In this document: one piece after another, positions 15,525 through 24,718 of the stretch | Layout: the number at the start of each line of letters is the position of its first letter | How positions within the stretch are numbered: position 1 is the first letter of the stretch | Source: Candidatus Bathyarchaeota archaeon | Lineage (GTDB): Archaea > Thermoproteota > Bathyarchaeia > TCS64 > B23 | Length of the DNA: 42,519 bases | Direction of reading: 5' to 3' | Assembly: GCA_937898665.1 (NCBI GenBank) | Contig: CALEIY010000006.1 | Coordinates: 1-42,519, forward strand | The notes under the pieces: generated by a model | What the model was told of the DNA's origin: nothing | Databases searched by the model: none | Seen by the model: the letters and a program-made list of their open reading frames with translations, nothing else | Made by a program: the position numbers and the translations under genes

Positions 15525-16167
15525 CGCCGTCCCTCCTCAAGTAGATGTATATCTCACCCTCCTCCTCATCCTGCCTTAAGTCTAGTTTCCCCCTCTGAGC
15601 CAATAATAGGAGCATGAGGAAAACCCTCACGGCGTCTCCCCACGGCTCGTTAACGATGGAGGAGAAGGTGAGGGTCTCCACCCCCAGAGACCTCAACCAC
15701 TCCAAGAACTCCTCAGAGCGCTCCTCAATCTCGATGAGATATAATTCGATCTGTGAAGGCTCCAATGGGGGTGGGAGAAGCGGCTTTTGCGGTCTATGAA
15801 CCCTCTCCTCCAGCGCCCTCTCCAAGGCTTCCAATAGGTCTCTGATCGTCGTGGTGGTGTATTCGAATCTGAAGGGAAGCTCCAACGGCGGCGGGAGATA
15901 GAATTCCTCATCCTCACCGCTTCTCTGTGCCTTAGGCGGCTCCTCCATCTTCAGCAGGAGCTCCGCCTTCTTCAGATAGATCAGCGCTGAGGTGTTGATC
16001 GCTATGCCGGCAGCCCTGAAGTCTATTCCGACCTTGAACATCTCCTCGAGGAGGGTTGTGAGGAGGAAGGTGAGGTCTATCTCCCAGGGTGAAACCCGTT
16101 TCAGCTTGGACTCCGCGAAGAGTATCTCCCACGGCGGCCTCAGATAGAAGGGCTTCTCACTTTTCAA
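15514..16167 (-). CDS. scpA: segregation and condensation protein ScpA (kleisin)
   Basis: This kleisin bridges SMC heads in chromosome condensation. The 217-residue protein has the N-terminal helical region (PWEIDLTFLLTTLLEEM, FRAAGIAINTSALIYLKKAELLL), a variable acidic/proline middle, and the C-terminal winged helix (VRVFLMLLLLAQRGKLDLRQDE). The start is TTG 16167, overlapping the smc TGA, with GGTGAGGGC just upstream. Its position between smc and scpB supports the call. Confidence 0.88.
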   Translation of the reverse strand: MKSEKPFYLRPPWEILFAESKLKRVSPWEIDLTFLLTTLLEEMFKVGIDFRAAGIAINTSALIYLKKAELLLKMEEPPKAQRSGEDEEFYLPPPLELPFRFEYTTTTIRDLLEALERALEERVHRPQKPLLPPPLEPSQIELYLIEIEERSEEFLEWLRSLGVETLTFSSIVNEPWGDAVRVFLMLLLLAQRGKLDLRQDEEEGEIYIYLRRDGDGG

Positions 16168-19100
16168 GCCCTCACCTCCATCCTGGGCAGAGAGAGCACC
16201 CTGCTCCTGCCGTTTTGGTTGAAGACTCCATAGACCTTGTCAGCCGCCCTCACCATCACATCCTTGAGGCTGATGACGATGAACTGGGACTCCTCGGCAT
16301 TCTCCCTCAACACCTCAGCCAATCTTATGGCGTTCGCCTCGTCGAGGTGGGCGTCGATCTCATCGAGGAGATAGAAGGGGGCTTTGAGGAAGCGCTGTAT
16401 CGCGAGGAGATATGCGATGGCGGCGACGGAGCGCTCACCTCCACTGGCTCCACGGGCAAGCCTCATGGATCTACCTGGGAACTGGATGTAGAGGTCTATG
16501 CCCCCTGAGAAGGGGTCTTCAGGCTTCTGGAGCTCTAGTCTCCCGTCGCCTCCATCGGTTAGCTTCGAGAAGATGGCGGAGAAGTTCTCGCAGAGTTCAT
16601 TGAAGGCCTCCATGAAATGGCTGAGCTTCTCCCGTTCTATCTCCTCTATGAATCTGATTATGGAGGCCTTCTCCTCCTCCAACTCGTTGATCCTGATGCT
16701 TAGCTGCTTATAGTTCTCCACCACCGCCTTATACTGCTCCTCAGCCAGCTCGTTTATGCCTTTAATGGAGGACTTCTCCTCTCTAACAAGTCTCAGGGCC
16801 TCCTCGACCTCCTCCATGTTTACGCCCTCGATGGGTAGGCCTCCTGGATAGCCGAGGCCTTCAAGCTCCTCGAATCGCCGCTCCATATGGAGAGTCAACC
16901 TCTGAATCTCCATCTCAAGCCTCATCCTCTCCTCTTTCAGCCTTGATATCCGACCCTCCAGACGTCTCCTCTCAGCATCGAGTTTCGCCATCTCTCTCCT
17001 CTGCTCCTCGATCGTCTCCCTGATCGATCTTAGGGCTTCCATGATCTCGGTCTTCTCCCCCTCCAGATGCTCGATCTCTCCGCTGAGCCTTTCGATCTCA
17101 GCCCTTATCTCCGCCCTTCGCTCCCCTATGGAGTTCAGCTCCTCCCTAAGCCTCTCCATCTCCCTCTCCAGGTCTCCGATCCTCCTCCTCAGCACCCCCT
17201 CTATGACGTTCTCCGTCGTCTTCATCTCCGCCCTGATGTCGTTCAGCCTTCCCCTCAGCTCCGATAGTTGGCTGATCACCTTGTAGAGCTCCCCCTCCCT
17301 CTTAGTCAGCTCCGACGGCGTTAGATGGGTCAACTCCTCTATCTCGCCTCGCCTCTTCTCGATCTCGCTCTCAATCCTCGCTCTACGCTCCATAAGGGTC
17401 TCTATGAGGGCCTTCTCCTTCCTCAGCTCCTCCTCCAGCCTTCCGATGTCGTCCTCCACCATCCTCAGATTTCTCTCCGCCCTGTTGTAGCCTCCTAATA
17501 CCTCCTCCCGCTCCCGCTCAACCCGCTCTATACTGCGTCTAATCTCGTCGACGGCCTCGTTAAGCCTTCTCAGCTTCCCCCCTGAGCCTTGTAGACTCTT
17601 TAGACCCCTGTCGATCCTACCCTTGAGCTTCCTCACATCTCTTGAAAGCCTCTCAATCTCCTCCCTCCTCGGTATTAGGCTCAGCATCTCCCTCCAGGGC
17701 TGATAGTGCCCCCCCTTCAGGGCGCCCTCAGCCTCAAAGACGTCTCCATCGAGGGTGACGGCCCTATAGCCCTCGCCGACAACCCTCAGGGCTGCCTCCT
17801 CGTCCTCAACCAGAACCGTGTCGCCCCATACGTAGTGGACTGCTGGTGCGTAATGTTTATCGAACTTCATTATGTCCGGCATCAACCCGATTATGCCCCT
17901 ACCCTTAGGCTCTGGAGGCCTCTCCGGAGGTGTGAGGGCGTTGAGGGGTAGGAATCTGGAGACGCCGAGCCTCGTCTTCTTCAGCCTCCTGATGCATTCG
18001 AGGGCTGTCTCTAGGTCTTCGACTACTATGGCTGTATGCCAGCCCCTTGATGAGGCCTCCACGGCCTTGGCGTATTTACGGCTGTATTTGACGAGTTTGA
18101 TTAGGGGGCCGTGATAACCCTCTATGGCTCCGGCCTCCCCCATCTCTAGGATTCTCTCCCTCGCCCTCGCATCCGTCGACAGCTTCTCCCACAGCTCCCT
18201 CTGAGCCTTCCACCTTGAGACCTCGCTCTCAGCCTTCTTCAACAAGGCCCTGGCGTTCTTAACGCCTGATTTAAGGCTTCTATGCCTCTTGAGTCCCCGC
18301 TCAAGCTCCCTGAAGACTTCGAGGAGCCTCCGCTCCTCCTTCTCCTTAATCTGCTTATACTCCTCGATTCTCCTTCTCAGCGATTCTAGGGTTGACTTAA
18401 ATCTCTCACGTCTCTCCCTCAGCCCCCTCAACCGCTCCTCCAGGCTCTCCACCCTTATGTTATGCCTCTCTATCTCGGCGTCTATCCCCCTAAGGCTATC
18501 CTCCATCTGGATTATGGAGTTTCTAAGCTCCTCCATCCTTCTCTGACCCTCTCTGAGGACCTCCCTCATCGATGAGACCTGCTCCTCCAGGCTTCTCCGT
18601 CTATCCTCAAGGCCTTCGATCTCCCCTGATAGCCTCTCCTCGGCCTCCCTAAGCCTTCGCAGCTTCTCCTCTGCCTCCGCTAGATTCCTCCTCGCCTCCT
18701 CCAGCTCTCCCCCCGCTTCTTCGAGCCGCCGCTCCAATTCGCCTCTCCTATGCTCAAGCTCCCTGAGCCTCCCCTCCAGGCTCTCTATTCTCGCCTTTCT
18801 CCCAGCCAGCTCCGACTCCAACAGTGGGAGTCGGGTTCCACCCCGCTCCTCCATCTCCCCCTTGAGGGTCTCAAGCTGGGTCTCAATTTCGCCTCGTCTC
18901 CTCTCCAGCTCCTCGACCTCAGCTCTTAAGCGTTCGATCTCCCCCTCGCCCCTCTCAACCCTCTCCCTCAGCTCTGAGAGACGCCTCTCAAGGGTTGAGA
19001 CCTCGTGGGAAAGCTTCAGGGCCTTAAGCCTCGCCTCCTCCTCGCATAGGAATTGATATCGGATGGCATCGTTCCGCTGTCTCTCCAGGTCTAGAACCCG

Positions 19101-19703
19101 CTTCCTAACCTCATCGATCCTCGCCGACGCCACCTCGATCTTCCGCTCAGCCTCCCTCAACCTCTCCTGAGCCTTCGCCTTTCTCTCATCGTATTCCCTC
19201 AGTCCTATTAGATCCTCAAGGGCGGCCATCCTCTCCGCGGCCGTGAGATCGCTCAGCCGCGTCGCAGCGCCCTGGAGGACGATGTTGTAGCCGCTGGGAT
19301 TTATTCCCGCCATATCCAGAAGGTCTAGGACGGCCCTCCTTGAGACCCTCCTCCCATCTATGAAGTAGCGGCTTCTCCCCTCTCGGTCTATCCTACGGCT
19401 GATCGTAACCGTATCCTTATCGACGGCTAAACCCCTATCGGTGTTATCCAGCGTGATGGAGACCTCTGCGACCCTAGCCTTCCCTCCCTCCACCACGCCG
19501 TCATAGATGAGCTCTGAGAGGTCTGAGACCCTCATACGCCTCGTGGCTAGCTCGCCGAAGACGAATTGAACCGCGTCGATGATATTGCTCTTCCCACCTC
19601 CATTCGGGCCGGTTATGACGTTGAGTCCCTTATGGAAGTTCAGCCTGACGGTGCCGCCGAAGGATTTGAAGTTCTTGATGACGAGTCGTTTGATATACAC
19701 CAT
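16164..19703 (-). CDS. smc: chromosome segregation protein SMC
   Basis: This is the ATPase of the archaeal condensin. The 1179-residue protein has an N-terminal head with Walker A (GPNGGGKSN, residue 33), two long Glu/Arg/Leu-rich coiled coils (about residues 165-500 and 660-1000), a hinge around residues 510-650 (EGYHGPLIKLVKYSRKYAKAVEASSRG) and a C-terminal head with the signature ARGASGGERS and Walker B FYLLDEIDAHLDEAN. The ATG lies about 27 nt after a TATA-like box (minus-strand GTTAAACT, 19726-19733), so it is probably leaderless. It heads the smc-scpA-scpB operon. Confidence 0.97.
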   Translation of the reverse strand: MVYIKRLVIKNFKSFGGTVRLNFHKGLNVITGPNGGGKSNIIDAVQFVFGELATRRMRVSDLSELIYDGVVEGGKARVAEVSITLDNTDRGLAVDKDTVTISRRIDREGRSRYFIDGRRVSRRAVLDLLDMAGINPSGYNIVLQGAATRLSDLTAAERMAALEDLIGLREYDERKAKAQERLREAERKIEVASARIDEVRKRVLDLERQRNDAIRYQFLCEEEARLKALKLSHEVSTLERRLSELRERVERGEGEIERLRAEVEELERRRGEIETQLETLKGEMEERGGTRLPLLESELAGRKARIESLEGRLRELEHRRGELERRLEEAGGELEEARRNLAEAEEKLRRLREAEERLSGEIEGLEDRRRSLEEQVSSMREVLREGQRRMEELRNSIIQMEDSLRGIDAEIERHNIRVESLEERLRGLRERRERFKSTLESLRRRIEEYKQIKEKEERRLLEVFRELERGLKRHRSLKSGVKNARALLKKAESEVSRWKAQRELWEKLSTDARARERILEMGEAGAIEGYHGPLIKLVKYSRKYAKAVEASSRGWHTAIVVEDLETALECIRRLKKTRLGVSRFLPLNALTPPERPPEPKGRGIIGLMPDIMKFDKHYAPAVHYVWGDTVLVEDEEAALRVVGEGYRAVTLDGDVFEAEGALKGGHYQPWREMLSLIPRREEIERLSRDVRKLKGRIDRGLKSLQGSGGKLRRLNEAVDEIRRSIERVEREREEVLGGYNRAERNLRMVEDDIGRLEEELRKEKALIETLMERRARIESEIEKRRGEIEELTHLTPSELTKREGELYKVISQLSELRGRLNDIRAEMKTTENVIEGVLRRRIGDLEREMERLREELNSIGERRAEIRAEIERLSGEIEHLEGEKTEIMEALRSIRETIEEQRREMAKLDAERRRLEGRISRLKEERMRLEMEIQRLTLHMERRFEELEGLGYPGGLPIEGVNMEEVEEALRLVREEKSSIKGINELAEEQYKAVVENYKQLSIRINELEEEKASIIRFIEEIEREKLSHFMEAFNELCENFSAIFSKLTDGGDGRLELQKPEDPFSGGIDLYIQFPGRSMRLARGASGGERSVAAIAYLLAIQRFLKAPFYLLDEIDAHLDEANAIRLAEVLRENAEESQFIVISLKDVMVRAADKVYGVFNQNGRSRVLSLPRMEVRA

Positions 19704-19725
19704 ATCCGAACCCCATTCGACGACT

Positions 19726-19733
19726 AGTTTAAC
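19726..19733 (-). promoter_or_regulatory. TATA-like box of smc
   Basis: The minus strand reads GTTAAACT, centred about 27 nt before the smc ATG, consistent with a leaderless condensin transcript. Confidence 0.35.
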
Positions 19734-19880
19734 CTAGGGTCTTCTAACCCCCATCATTATAACACTTCCCTAAAGGATTCAAGCCTAAGGTTCGTCGTAA
19801 GCCGTATAACAGAAGTATTATAATGTATTATTGGGCTGGGCAAAGCCTTAGAAGATTGAAGCAGAGATTATTGATCGAAT

Positions 19881-20939
19881 ATGAGGCTTAAGAGATTTAT
19901 GGAGGCGGTTAGGGAAGAGGGTTTTGACGCCTACCTCGTCTATGGCTCAGCCGATATCTACTACCTCACCTCCTCCACGGGCGGTGGAATACTCCTCATC
20001 GCCGATGGAGAGTCGACGCTCTACACGCCGAGGCTCAACTACCCCATGGCTGAGGAGCAGGTGAAGGTCTGTGAAGTCCAACCCTATAAGGGGGAGGGGG
20101 AACTCATGGAGCTCCTCCAAAAGAGGCTGAGAGATGCGGGGAATATCGGCTATAATACCCTCCCCCTATCCACCTATCAGAAGCTGAGGGGGAGGCTTGG
20201 AGGGGCGGAGCTTAGGGAGGCCTCTGAGCTTCTATGGAGGATGAGGAGGGTGAAGGATGAGGAGGAGCTTAAGCTGATGAGGAGGGCTGGAGAGCTGGCG
20301 GACATCGGGATGGAGGCCGCGAGGGAATCTCTCAGGCCAGGTGTGAGGGAGCATGAGGTGGCAGCGGAGATAGCCCATGCGATGATGCGGGAGGGAGCTG
20401 AGGGACTCGCCTTCCAACCCATCATCGCCTCAGGCCCGAGATCGGCGTATCCCCATGGAGGGGTCACCGATAGGAGGATTCGATGGGGGGAGCTGGTCGT
20501 CGTCGACATCGGAGCCATCTACAGGGAGTATAGGTCGGATATAACGAGAACCTTCATCGTCGGCGAGGCCTCTGAGAGGCAGAGGGAGATATACAGCGTC
20601 GTCTTAGAGGCCCATCTGAAGGCGATGGAGGCCATGAGGCCAGGCATCGAGACGAGGAGGATCGACGGCGTAGCGAGGGAGATCATCTCCAACGCTGGAT
20701 ACGGCGAGTATTTCATCCACTCCCTCGGACATGGCGTAGGGCTGGAGGTTCATGAACCCCCAAGGCTGAGCGAAGAGGGAGAAGACATCCTCGAGGCTGG
20801 AAACGTAGTCACCGATGAGCCAGGCATCTACATACCGGGATACGGCGGCGTGAGAATCGAGGATACGGTTCACATAACACCTTCGGGTGTGGAGAGGTTT
20901 ACGAAATTCGAGAAGGAGCTTGATGCGGTGATCCTCTAA
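19881..20939 (+). CDS. pepQ: Xaa-Pro dipeptidase/aminopeptidase (M24 family)
   Basis: A cytoplasmic metallopeptidase that cleaves X-Pro bonds. An N-terminal creatinase-like domain (residues 1-120, FDAYLVYGSADIYYLTS) precedes the pita-bread catalytic domain. The five metal ligands are visible: VVVDIGA and RSDITRTF, HSLGHGVGLEVHE, VVTDEPGIYIPG and GGVRIEDTV. At 352 residues it has the usual PepQ length. It is a single-gene unit convergent with uppS, ending 1 nt from that stop. Confidence 0.93.
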   Translation: MRLKRFMEAVREEGFDAYLVYGSADIYYLTSSTGGGILLIADGESTLYTPRLNYPMAEEQVKVCEVQPYKGEGELMELLQKRLRDAGNIGYNTLPLSTYQKLRGRLGGAELREASELLWRMRRVKDEEELKLMRRAGELADIGMEAARESLRPGVREHEVAAEIAHAMMREGAEGLAFQPIIASGPRSAYPHGGVTDRRIRWGELVVVDIGAIYREYRSDITRTFIVGEASERQREIYSVVLEAHLKAMEAMRPGIETRRIDGVAREIISNAGYGEYFIHSLGHGVGLEVHEPPRLSEEGEDILEAGNVVTDEPGIYIPGYGGVRIEDTVHITPSGVERFTKFEKELDAVIL

Positions 20940-20940
20940 T

Positions 20941-21744
20941 CTACCTACCGAATCTTCTTTGTCTCCTCTGATAGCTTCTAATAGCCCTATATAGGTCGAT
21001 GTCCCTGAACTCGGGCCAGTAGACATCGAGGAAGAAGAGTTCGCTGTAGGCCGACTGCCAGAGGAGGAAGCCGCTGAGCCTGGCCTCACCGGAGGTTCTG
21101 ATGATCAAATCCGGATCTGGCTGGGGTAGATGCGAGGTGTAGAGATGCTTCTCGAAGAGTTGTTCATCTATCTCCTCGGACTTCAACTCTCCACGCTCAA
21201 CCCTCTCAGCGATCTTTCTGGCGGCATCGACGATCTCAGCTCGCCCACCATAGGCGATGGCGAGGTTCAGATAGAATCGGTCATAATCCTTCGTCTCCTC
21301 CTCAACCCTATGTATGAGCTTCTGCAGCCTATCTGGAAGTAGGTCGACTCGGCCTAAGACCCTCACCCTAACCTGCTTCTCATGTATCAACTTGGATTCG
21401 AGGAGCTCCGTGAGCTTCTCCTCTAGCAGCTTCATCAACTCCTCCACCTCCTCCCTCGGCCGGTTGAAGTTCTCGGTGGAGAAGCAGTAGAGGGTGACGG
21501 TCTCTATGCCGAGGTCTAGGCACCACTCTAGGAACTCCTTAGCCTTCTCGGCTCCAACCCTATGCCCCTCCCAGGGTTGGCGGCTCTTAGATGAGGCCCA
21601 TCGACGATTCCCGTCGAGGATCACCCCTATATGTCGAGGCTTCTCCCCCGAGTTGATCTGATGTTTCAGCCAGCTCCTGTAGAGTCTATAGACTCCAAGG
21701 GTGGAGAGGAGGCCTCGGAGTAGGGGATCGATCCTCAACCTCAT
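20941..21744 (-). CDS. uppS: cis-prenyltransferase (UppS family polyprenyl diphosphate synthase)
   Basis: It adds isoprene units in cis to make long polyprenyl diphosphates, used in archaea as the dolichol-like carrier for N-glycosylation. Motifs: ILDGNRRWA with the catalytic Asp near residue 45, GHRVGAEKAKEFLEWC, TVTLYCFSTENFNRP, and IRTSGEARLSGFLLWQSAYSEL near the C-terminus. Length is 267 residues. ATG 21744 overlaps the DUF373 stop (TTGATG), so the two genes are translationally coupled. The sulfoquinovose synthase in this window could use the same glycosylation pathway. Confidence 0.94.
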   Translation of the reverse strand: MRLRIDPLLRGLLSTLGVYRLYRSWLKHQINSGEKPRHIGVILDGNRRWASSKSRQPWEGHRVGAEKAKEFLEWCLDLGIETVTLYCFSTENFNRPREEVEELMKLLEEKLTELLESKLIHEKQVRVRVLGRVDLLPDRLQKLIHRVEEETKDYDRFYLNLAIAYGGRAEIVDAARKIAERVERGELKSEEIDEQLFEKHLYTSHLPQPDPDLIIRTSGEARLSGFLLWQSAYSELFFLDVYWPEFRDIDLYRAIRSYQRRQRRFGR

Positions 21745-22886
21745 CAACCTTCAGAGGGATTCCTCTCAAACCCCCTTAAGGGCATCCATCTATAGAGGAA
21801 TATGACGGTGAGTATAGTCGTCACAACGCCGACGAAGGAGATGAGAACCAGGGGAGACCAGAGAGTTAAAACCTTCTCAGGGCTGAGCAGAACCTTAGCC
21901 GACTCGACGGTGATGAAGCGAAGCCAGAAGAAAACCACCATCCCAGCGAGGTAATGCCTGATCTTAGGATCCTTCTGCATGTGGCAGGAGGCTGCTCCTC
22001 CGATGAGGGAGACGATGATACCCATTATCACGAAGTCCACAGCCCGCAGCATGAAGGCTCCTAGAAGAATCGGGGAGAGTTTAAGCCAGAAGGGGAAATT
22101 AGACCAGATGGGTGGGGCGCCCTCGGGGACATGCTGCATCGCCTTCGTCACCCCGAGGAATAGGCCAACGATGGTGAGGGTTGCCCCAGCACCCATGGAG
22201 GCGGTTGTTATCTGCTTCTCCGGTGGCGGAAGCTTCAACTTGATCATCGCCAACCGCTCGTCGAGGGCGAAGCCCTTAAGCAGTAGGGCCGCTCCGACGA
22301 GGAATGTTAGAACCATCCCAGCGTTCTCCAATTGATTGAAGAGGGTGAGGATGCCGAGGGCGATGAGCATAACGCCAGGCACGCCGAGGCTCAGCCTCGA
22401 ATAACGGGGATCATTCACAAGAGTCTTAAGGTATCTGAAGAAGACGGCCCAGGTCTCCTCGAGGCGCTCACTATGCTTCACCACGACATGCTGTATGGAG
22501 GTTATCGGCACCCTAGACTGGATGAGGGGGATGATGGACTCATCTGAATAGCCGTCGGTGACTAGTATCACACTGTTAGCGGGGAAGCTTCTAAGGAGAG
22601 ACTCCAACTCCTCAACGATGCGTCTATCAGCCTCCACGCCGCCCATGGGAGAGCCAGCGATGGTGGCCACCTCATACTCAGCCTCGGGATGAGATGAGGA
22701 GAGCCTATCTAGAAGCTTTACAGCCGCAAACATAGCGTTGGCGTCAGCCTCCTCCGGATCGGCGAGTGCTAGGGCCGCCGCAGCCTCAAGATTCCGCTCC
22801 CTCCCGAGGATCGGCGTCTCTATCCCAGCCTTCTTACCTATATCGTCATCCCTGTCGATGCAGAGGATCAGCGTCCTCTCCTTCAT
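21744..22886 (-). CDS. DUF373-family membrane protein
   Basis: A 380-residue archaeal protein of the DUF373 family. The soluble N-terminal half (ILCIDRDDDIGKKAGIETPILGRE, then DPEEADANAMFAAVKLLD) is Asp-rich and may bind a nucleotide or metal. The C-terminal half has about five or six hydrophobic membrane segments, such as GVPGVMLIALGILTLF and VLISFVGVVTTILTVIFLY. The function is unknown. Its coupling to a cis-prenyltransferase suggests a role at the membrane or in isoprenoid handling, but that is only context. ATG 22886 is preferred over the ORF-track TTG because the TATA box (22910-22919) lies 28 nt upstream. Confidence 0.85.
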   Translation of the reverse strand: MKERTLILCIDRDDDIGKKAGIETPILGRERNLEAAAALALADPEEADANAMFAAVKLLDRLSSSHPEAEYEVATIAGSPMGGVEADRRIVEELESLLRSFPANSVILVTDGYSDESIIPLIQSRVPITSIQHVVVKHSERLEETWAVFFRYLKTLVNDPRYSRLSLGVPGVMLIALGILTLFNQLENAGMVLTFLVGAALLLKGFALDERLAMIKLKLPPPEKQITTASMGAGATLTIVGLFLGVTKAMQHVPEGAPPIWSNFPFWLKLSPILLGAFMLRAVDFVIMGIIVSLIGGAASCHMQKDPKIRHYLAGMVVFFWLRFITVESAKVLLSPEKVLTLWSPLVLISFVGVVTTILTVIFLYRWMPLRGFERNPSEG

Positions 22887-22909
22887 CCTCAAAACTATGG
22901 GGCGACGGT

Positions 22910-22919
22910 GATATTTATC
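22910..22919 (-). promoter_or_regulatory. TATA box of the DUF373-uppS operon
   Basis: The minus strand reads GATAAATATC, centred about 28 nt upstream of the ATG at 22886, predicting a leaderless transcript. Confidence 0.55.
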
Positions 22920-23065
22920 AGTTCATAGTGATTCTCTAGCGTTATTATATCGTCTCCTGCAACCGCTGGAGAACTCATCCCTATTTCCATGGCTGGGATT
23001 GAGCTGAGGCTCTTCCCGCTCCCAAGCCTTGAAGCTGGTAGAGGCGAAACTGCGCATCATAAGGC

Positions 23066-24703
23066 CTATTCATAACCCCTCAGAGAGAGTTGAACATTGG
23101 TGTCCGACTTCATATAACTCAGTAGGATATCTTTTGACAGATTGAACATGAGTTTTGTCATCCACCTCGCGGAGTTCACGTTTACGCTGGACATGCTGAT
23201 CATGACTGCCTCCGGATCCCTGGCGAGCTTGTCGAAATATTCTTTGAGGAAGTTGAGGACGCTGTCCACAAGTCTCAACGAGAGCCTCCTGAGGAATGGG
23301 TTTCTTATCGTGCTGAACAGTCTATCAGCTATATACTCCGAGAACCTGAGGCTGTGTAGCCAGCAGACCCTATATAGCTCCCATACTTCCTCCCTCAAGT
23401 CCGCTACGGAGGGGAAGGACTCGGACTCCACCCCAGTTCCGCCCATGGGTATCATCAACAACGGGAAGAGCCAGGCCTTGGCGTCCATGCTCCTAAGCTC
23501 GTCCACAAGCTCCATCGTTTTCACTATGTCGTCTGGAGTCTCGTCGGGGAAGCCCACTATCATTGTATAGCAGGGATACCAATAGTTGTCATTCATCACC
23601 TCTGTGGCCTCCAAGATTATACGCGGCCAGTCCTCAGGCTTCCAGGGGGCGGGCTTCCCACGCATATACTTGGCGATTATCCTCGGACTCCCAGACTCAA
23701 GACCGGCATCTATGAACACCGGCCTATGCTCGCTGAATCCTGAGAGCTCCGTTACTTCCTCCACGAGCTTCTCATCTTGGAGCACCGTCGAAGGGCAGAC
23801 ATGGGGAAACGTTCCATAGACGCCATGCTCCCTGGCTATTCTGAAGAGGCTTAGAACCGCGTCCCTGTTCACGCGTATACCCCTAGCTCCGTAGAGCAGT
23901 ACGTCGTCGCTGACGAAGTCCACGCTCCCTCCCCCATACCGTAGGTTCACCTCCACCTCTCGTCTGATGAGGTCGAGGGGCATGCTCCTAAACCTCCATG
24001 TCGTCGGGGAGCAGAACTTACATCTCCTCGGGCATCCGCGTGTGACCTGGACTATCCTACCCCTTGCTGGGGCGACTATCGGAGTTATCTCATCCACGTC
24101 TGGCGATTCGCCGTGAACTCTCCTCGGAGGCTTGGAGCCTGATAGAATGTCCCTAACGAGCTCTGGGAAGGTCTTCTCGCCCTCGCCGTAGAATAGGGTG
24201 TCTATGCCAAGCCTCTCCTCAAGACCTTCTATCTGCCAGACTCCCTCTCCACCTGCGACCACCGTGAATCCATACTTAGCCTTAAGCCTCTTAACCAGCG
24301 ACATCAGGCTTAGAAACTCAACTTTAGTGTAGGAATCCCCGCCCCCGAAGAGTATCCTGAGCGTGTAGGAGACGGGGGCCAGACCCATAGGGTCGAGCAC
24401 GCTGACGCCGAGCACTTCTGTGTCCTCGGAGACGACGGATCCAAGTGCTTCAGGTGTCGTGATTATGACATCATCCTCTGAGAATTCCGAGTTGAGGAGG
24501 GCTGCCTCAAGCTTCCTCAAAGGGTATGGGGCGAAAACGGCTCTCCCCTCCTCATCTACTTCCATCGGGGGTGCTAAAAGCCTCGTGTATATAGGCCTCG
24601 GAACAAGCCTGTAGGGGACGCAGTGCCCGAAGCCGAGGGAGGGCGCATCGTTGTAGTCTGTCATCGTCGCCCTATCAGAGGTTAGAACAACCCTCCAACC
24701 CAA
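23066..24703 (-). CDS. B12-binding-type radical SAM protein (large, 545 aa)
   Basis: The radical SAM cluster motif is CPRRCKFC near residue 230 (preceded by VQVTRG). The upstream region (VIITTPEALG..GVSVLDPMG, VVAGGEGVW) resembles the Rossmann cobalamin-binding domain but lacks an obvious DxHxxG histidine. The core has a TIM-barrel pattern (FIDAGLESGSPRII, MIVGFPDETPDDI). The C-terminal 150 residues are not recognised. It starts either at TTG 24703, with GGAGGATGAGAGG before it, or at TTG 24718 directly after the preceding stop; I prefer 24703. It is cotranscribed with the other radical SAM gene. The substrate is unknown; such pairs often modify lipids, cofactors or natural products. Confidence 0.8.
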   Translation of the reverse strand: MGWRVVLTSDRATMTDYNDAPSLGFGHCVPYRLVPRPIYTRLLAPPMEVDEEGRAVFAPYPLRKLEAALLNSEFSEDDVIITTPEALGSVVSEDTEVLGVSVLDPMGLAPVSYTLRILFGGGDSYTKVEFLSLMSLVKRLKAKYGFTVVAGGEGVWQIEGLEERLGIDTLFYGEGEKTFPELVRDILSGSKPPRRVHGESPDVDEITPIVAPARGRIVQVTRGCPRRCKFCSPTTWRFRSMPLDLIRREVEVNLRYGGGSVDFVSDDVLLYGARGIRVNRDAVLSLFRIAREHGVYGTFPHVCPSTVLQDEKLVEEVTELSGFSEHRPVFIDAGLESGSPRIIAKYMRGKPAPWKPEDWPRIILEATEVMNDNYWYPCYTMIVGFPDETPDDIVKTMELVDELRSMDAKAWLFPLLMIPMGGTGVESESFPSVADLREEVWELYRVCWLHSLRFSEYIADRLFSTIRNPFLRRLSLRLVDSVLNFLKEYFDKLARDPEAVMISMSSVNVNSARWMTKLMFNLSKDILLSYMKSDTNVQLSLRGYE

Positions 24704-24718
24704 CCTCTCATCCTCCAA

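Noticed and set aside
16164-19703. Repeat-like low-complexity stretches inside smc
   Set aside because: These are the Glu/Arg/Leu heptads of the SMC coiled coils, expected for the family, and not DNA repeats.
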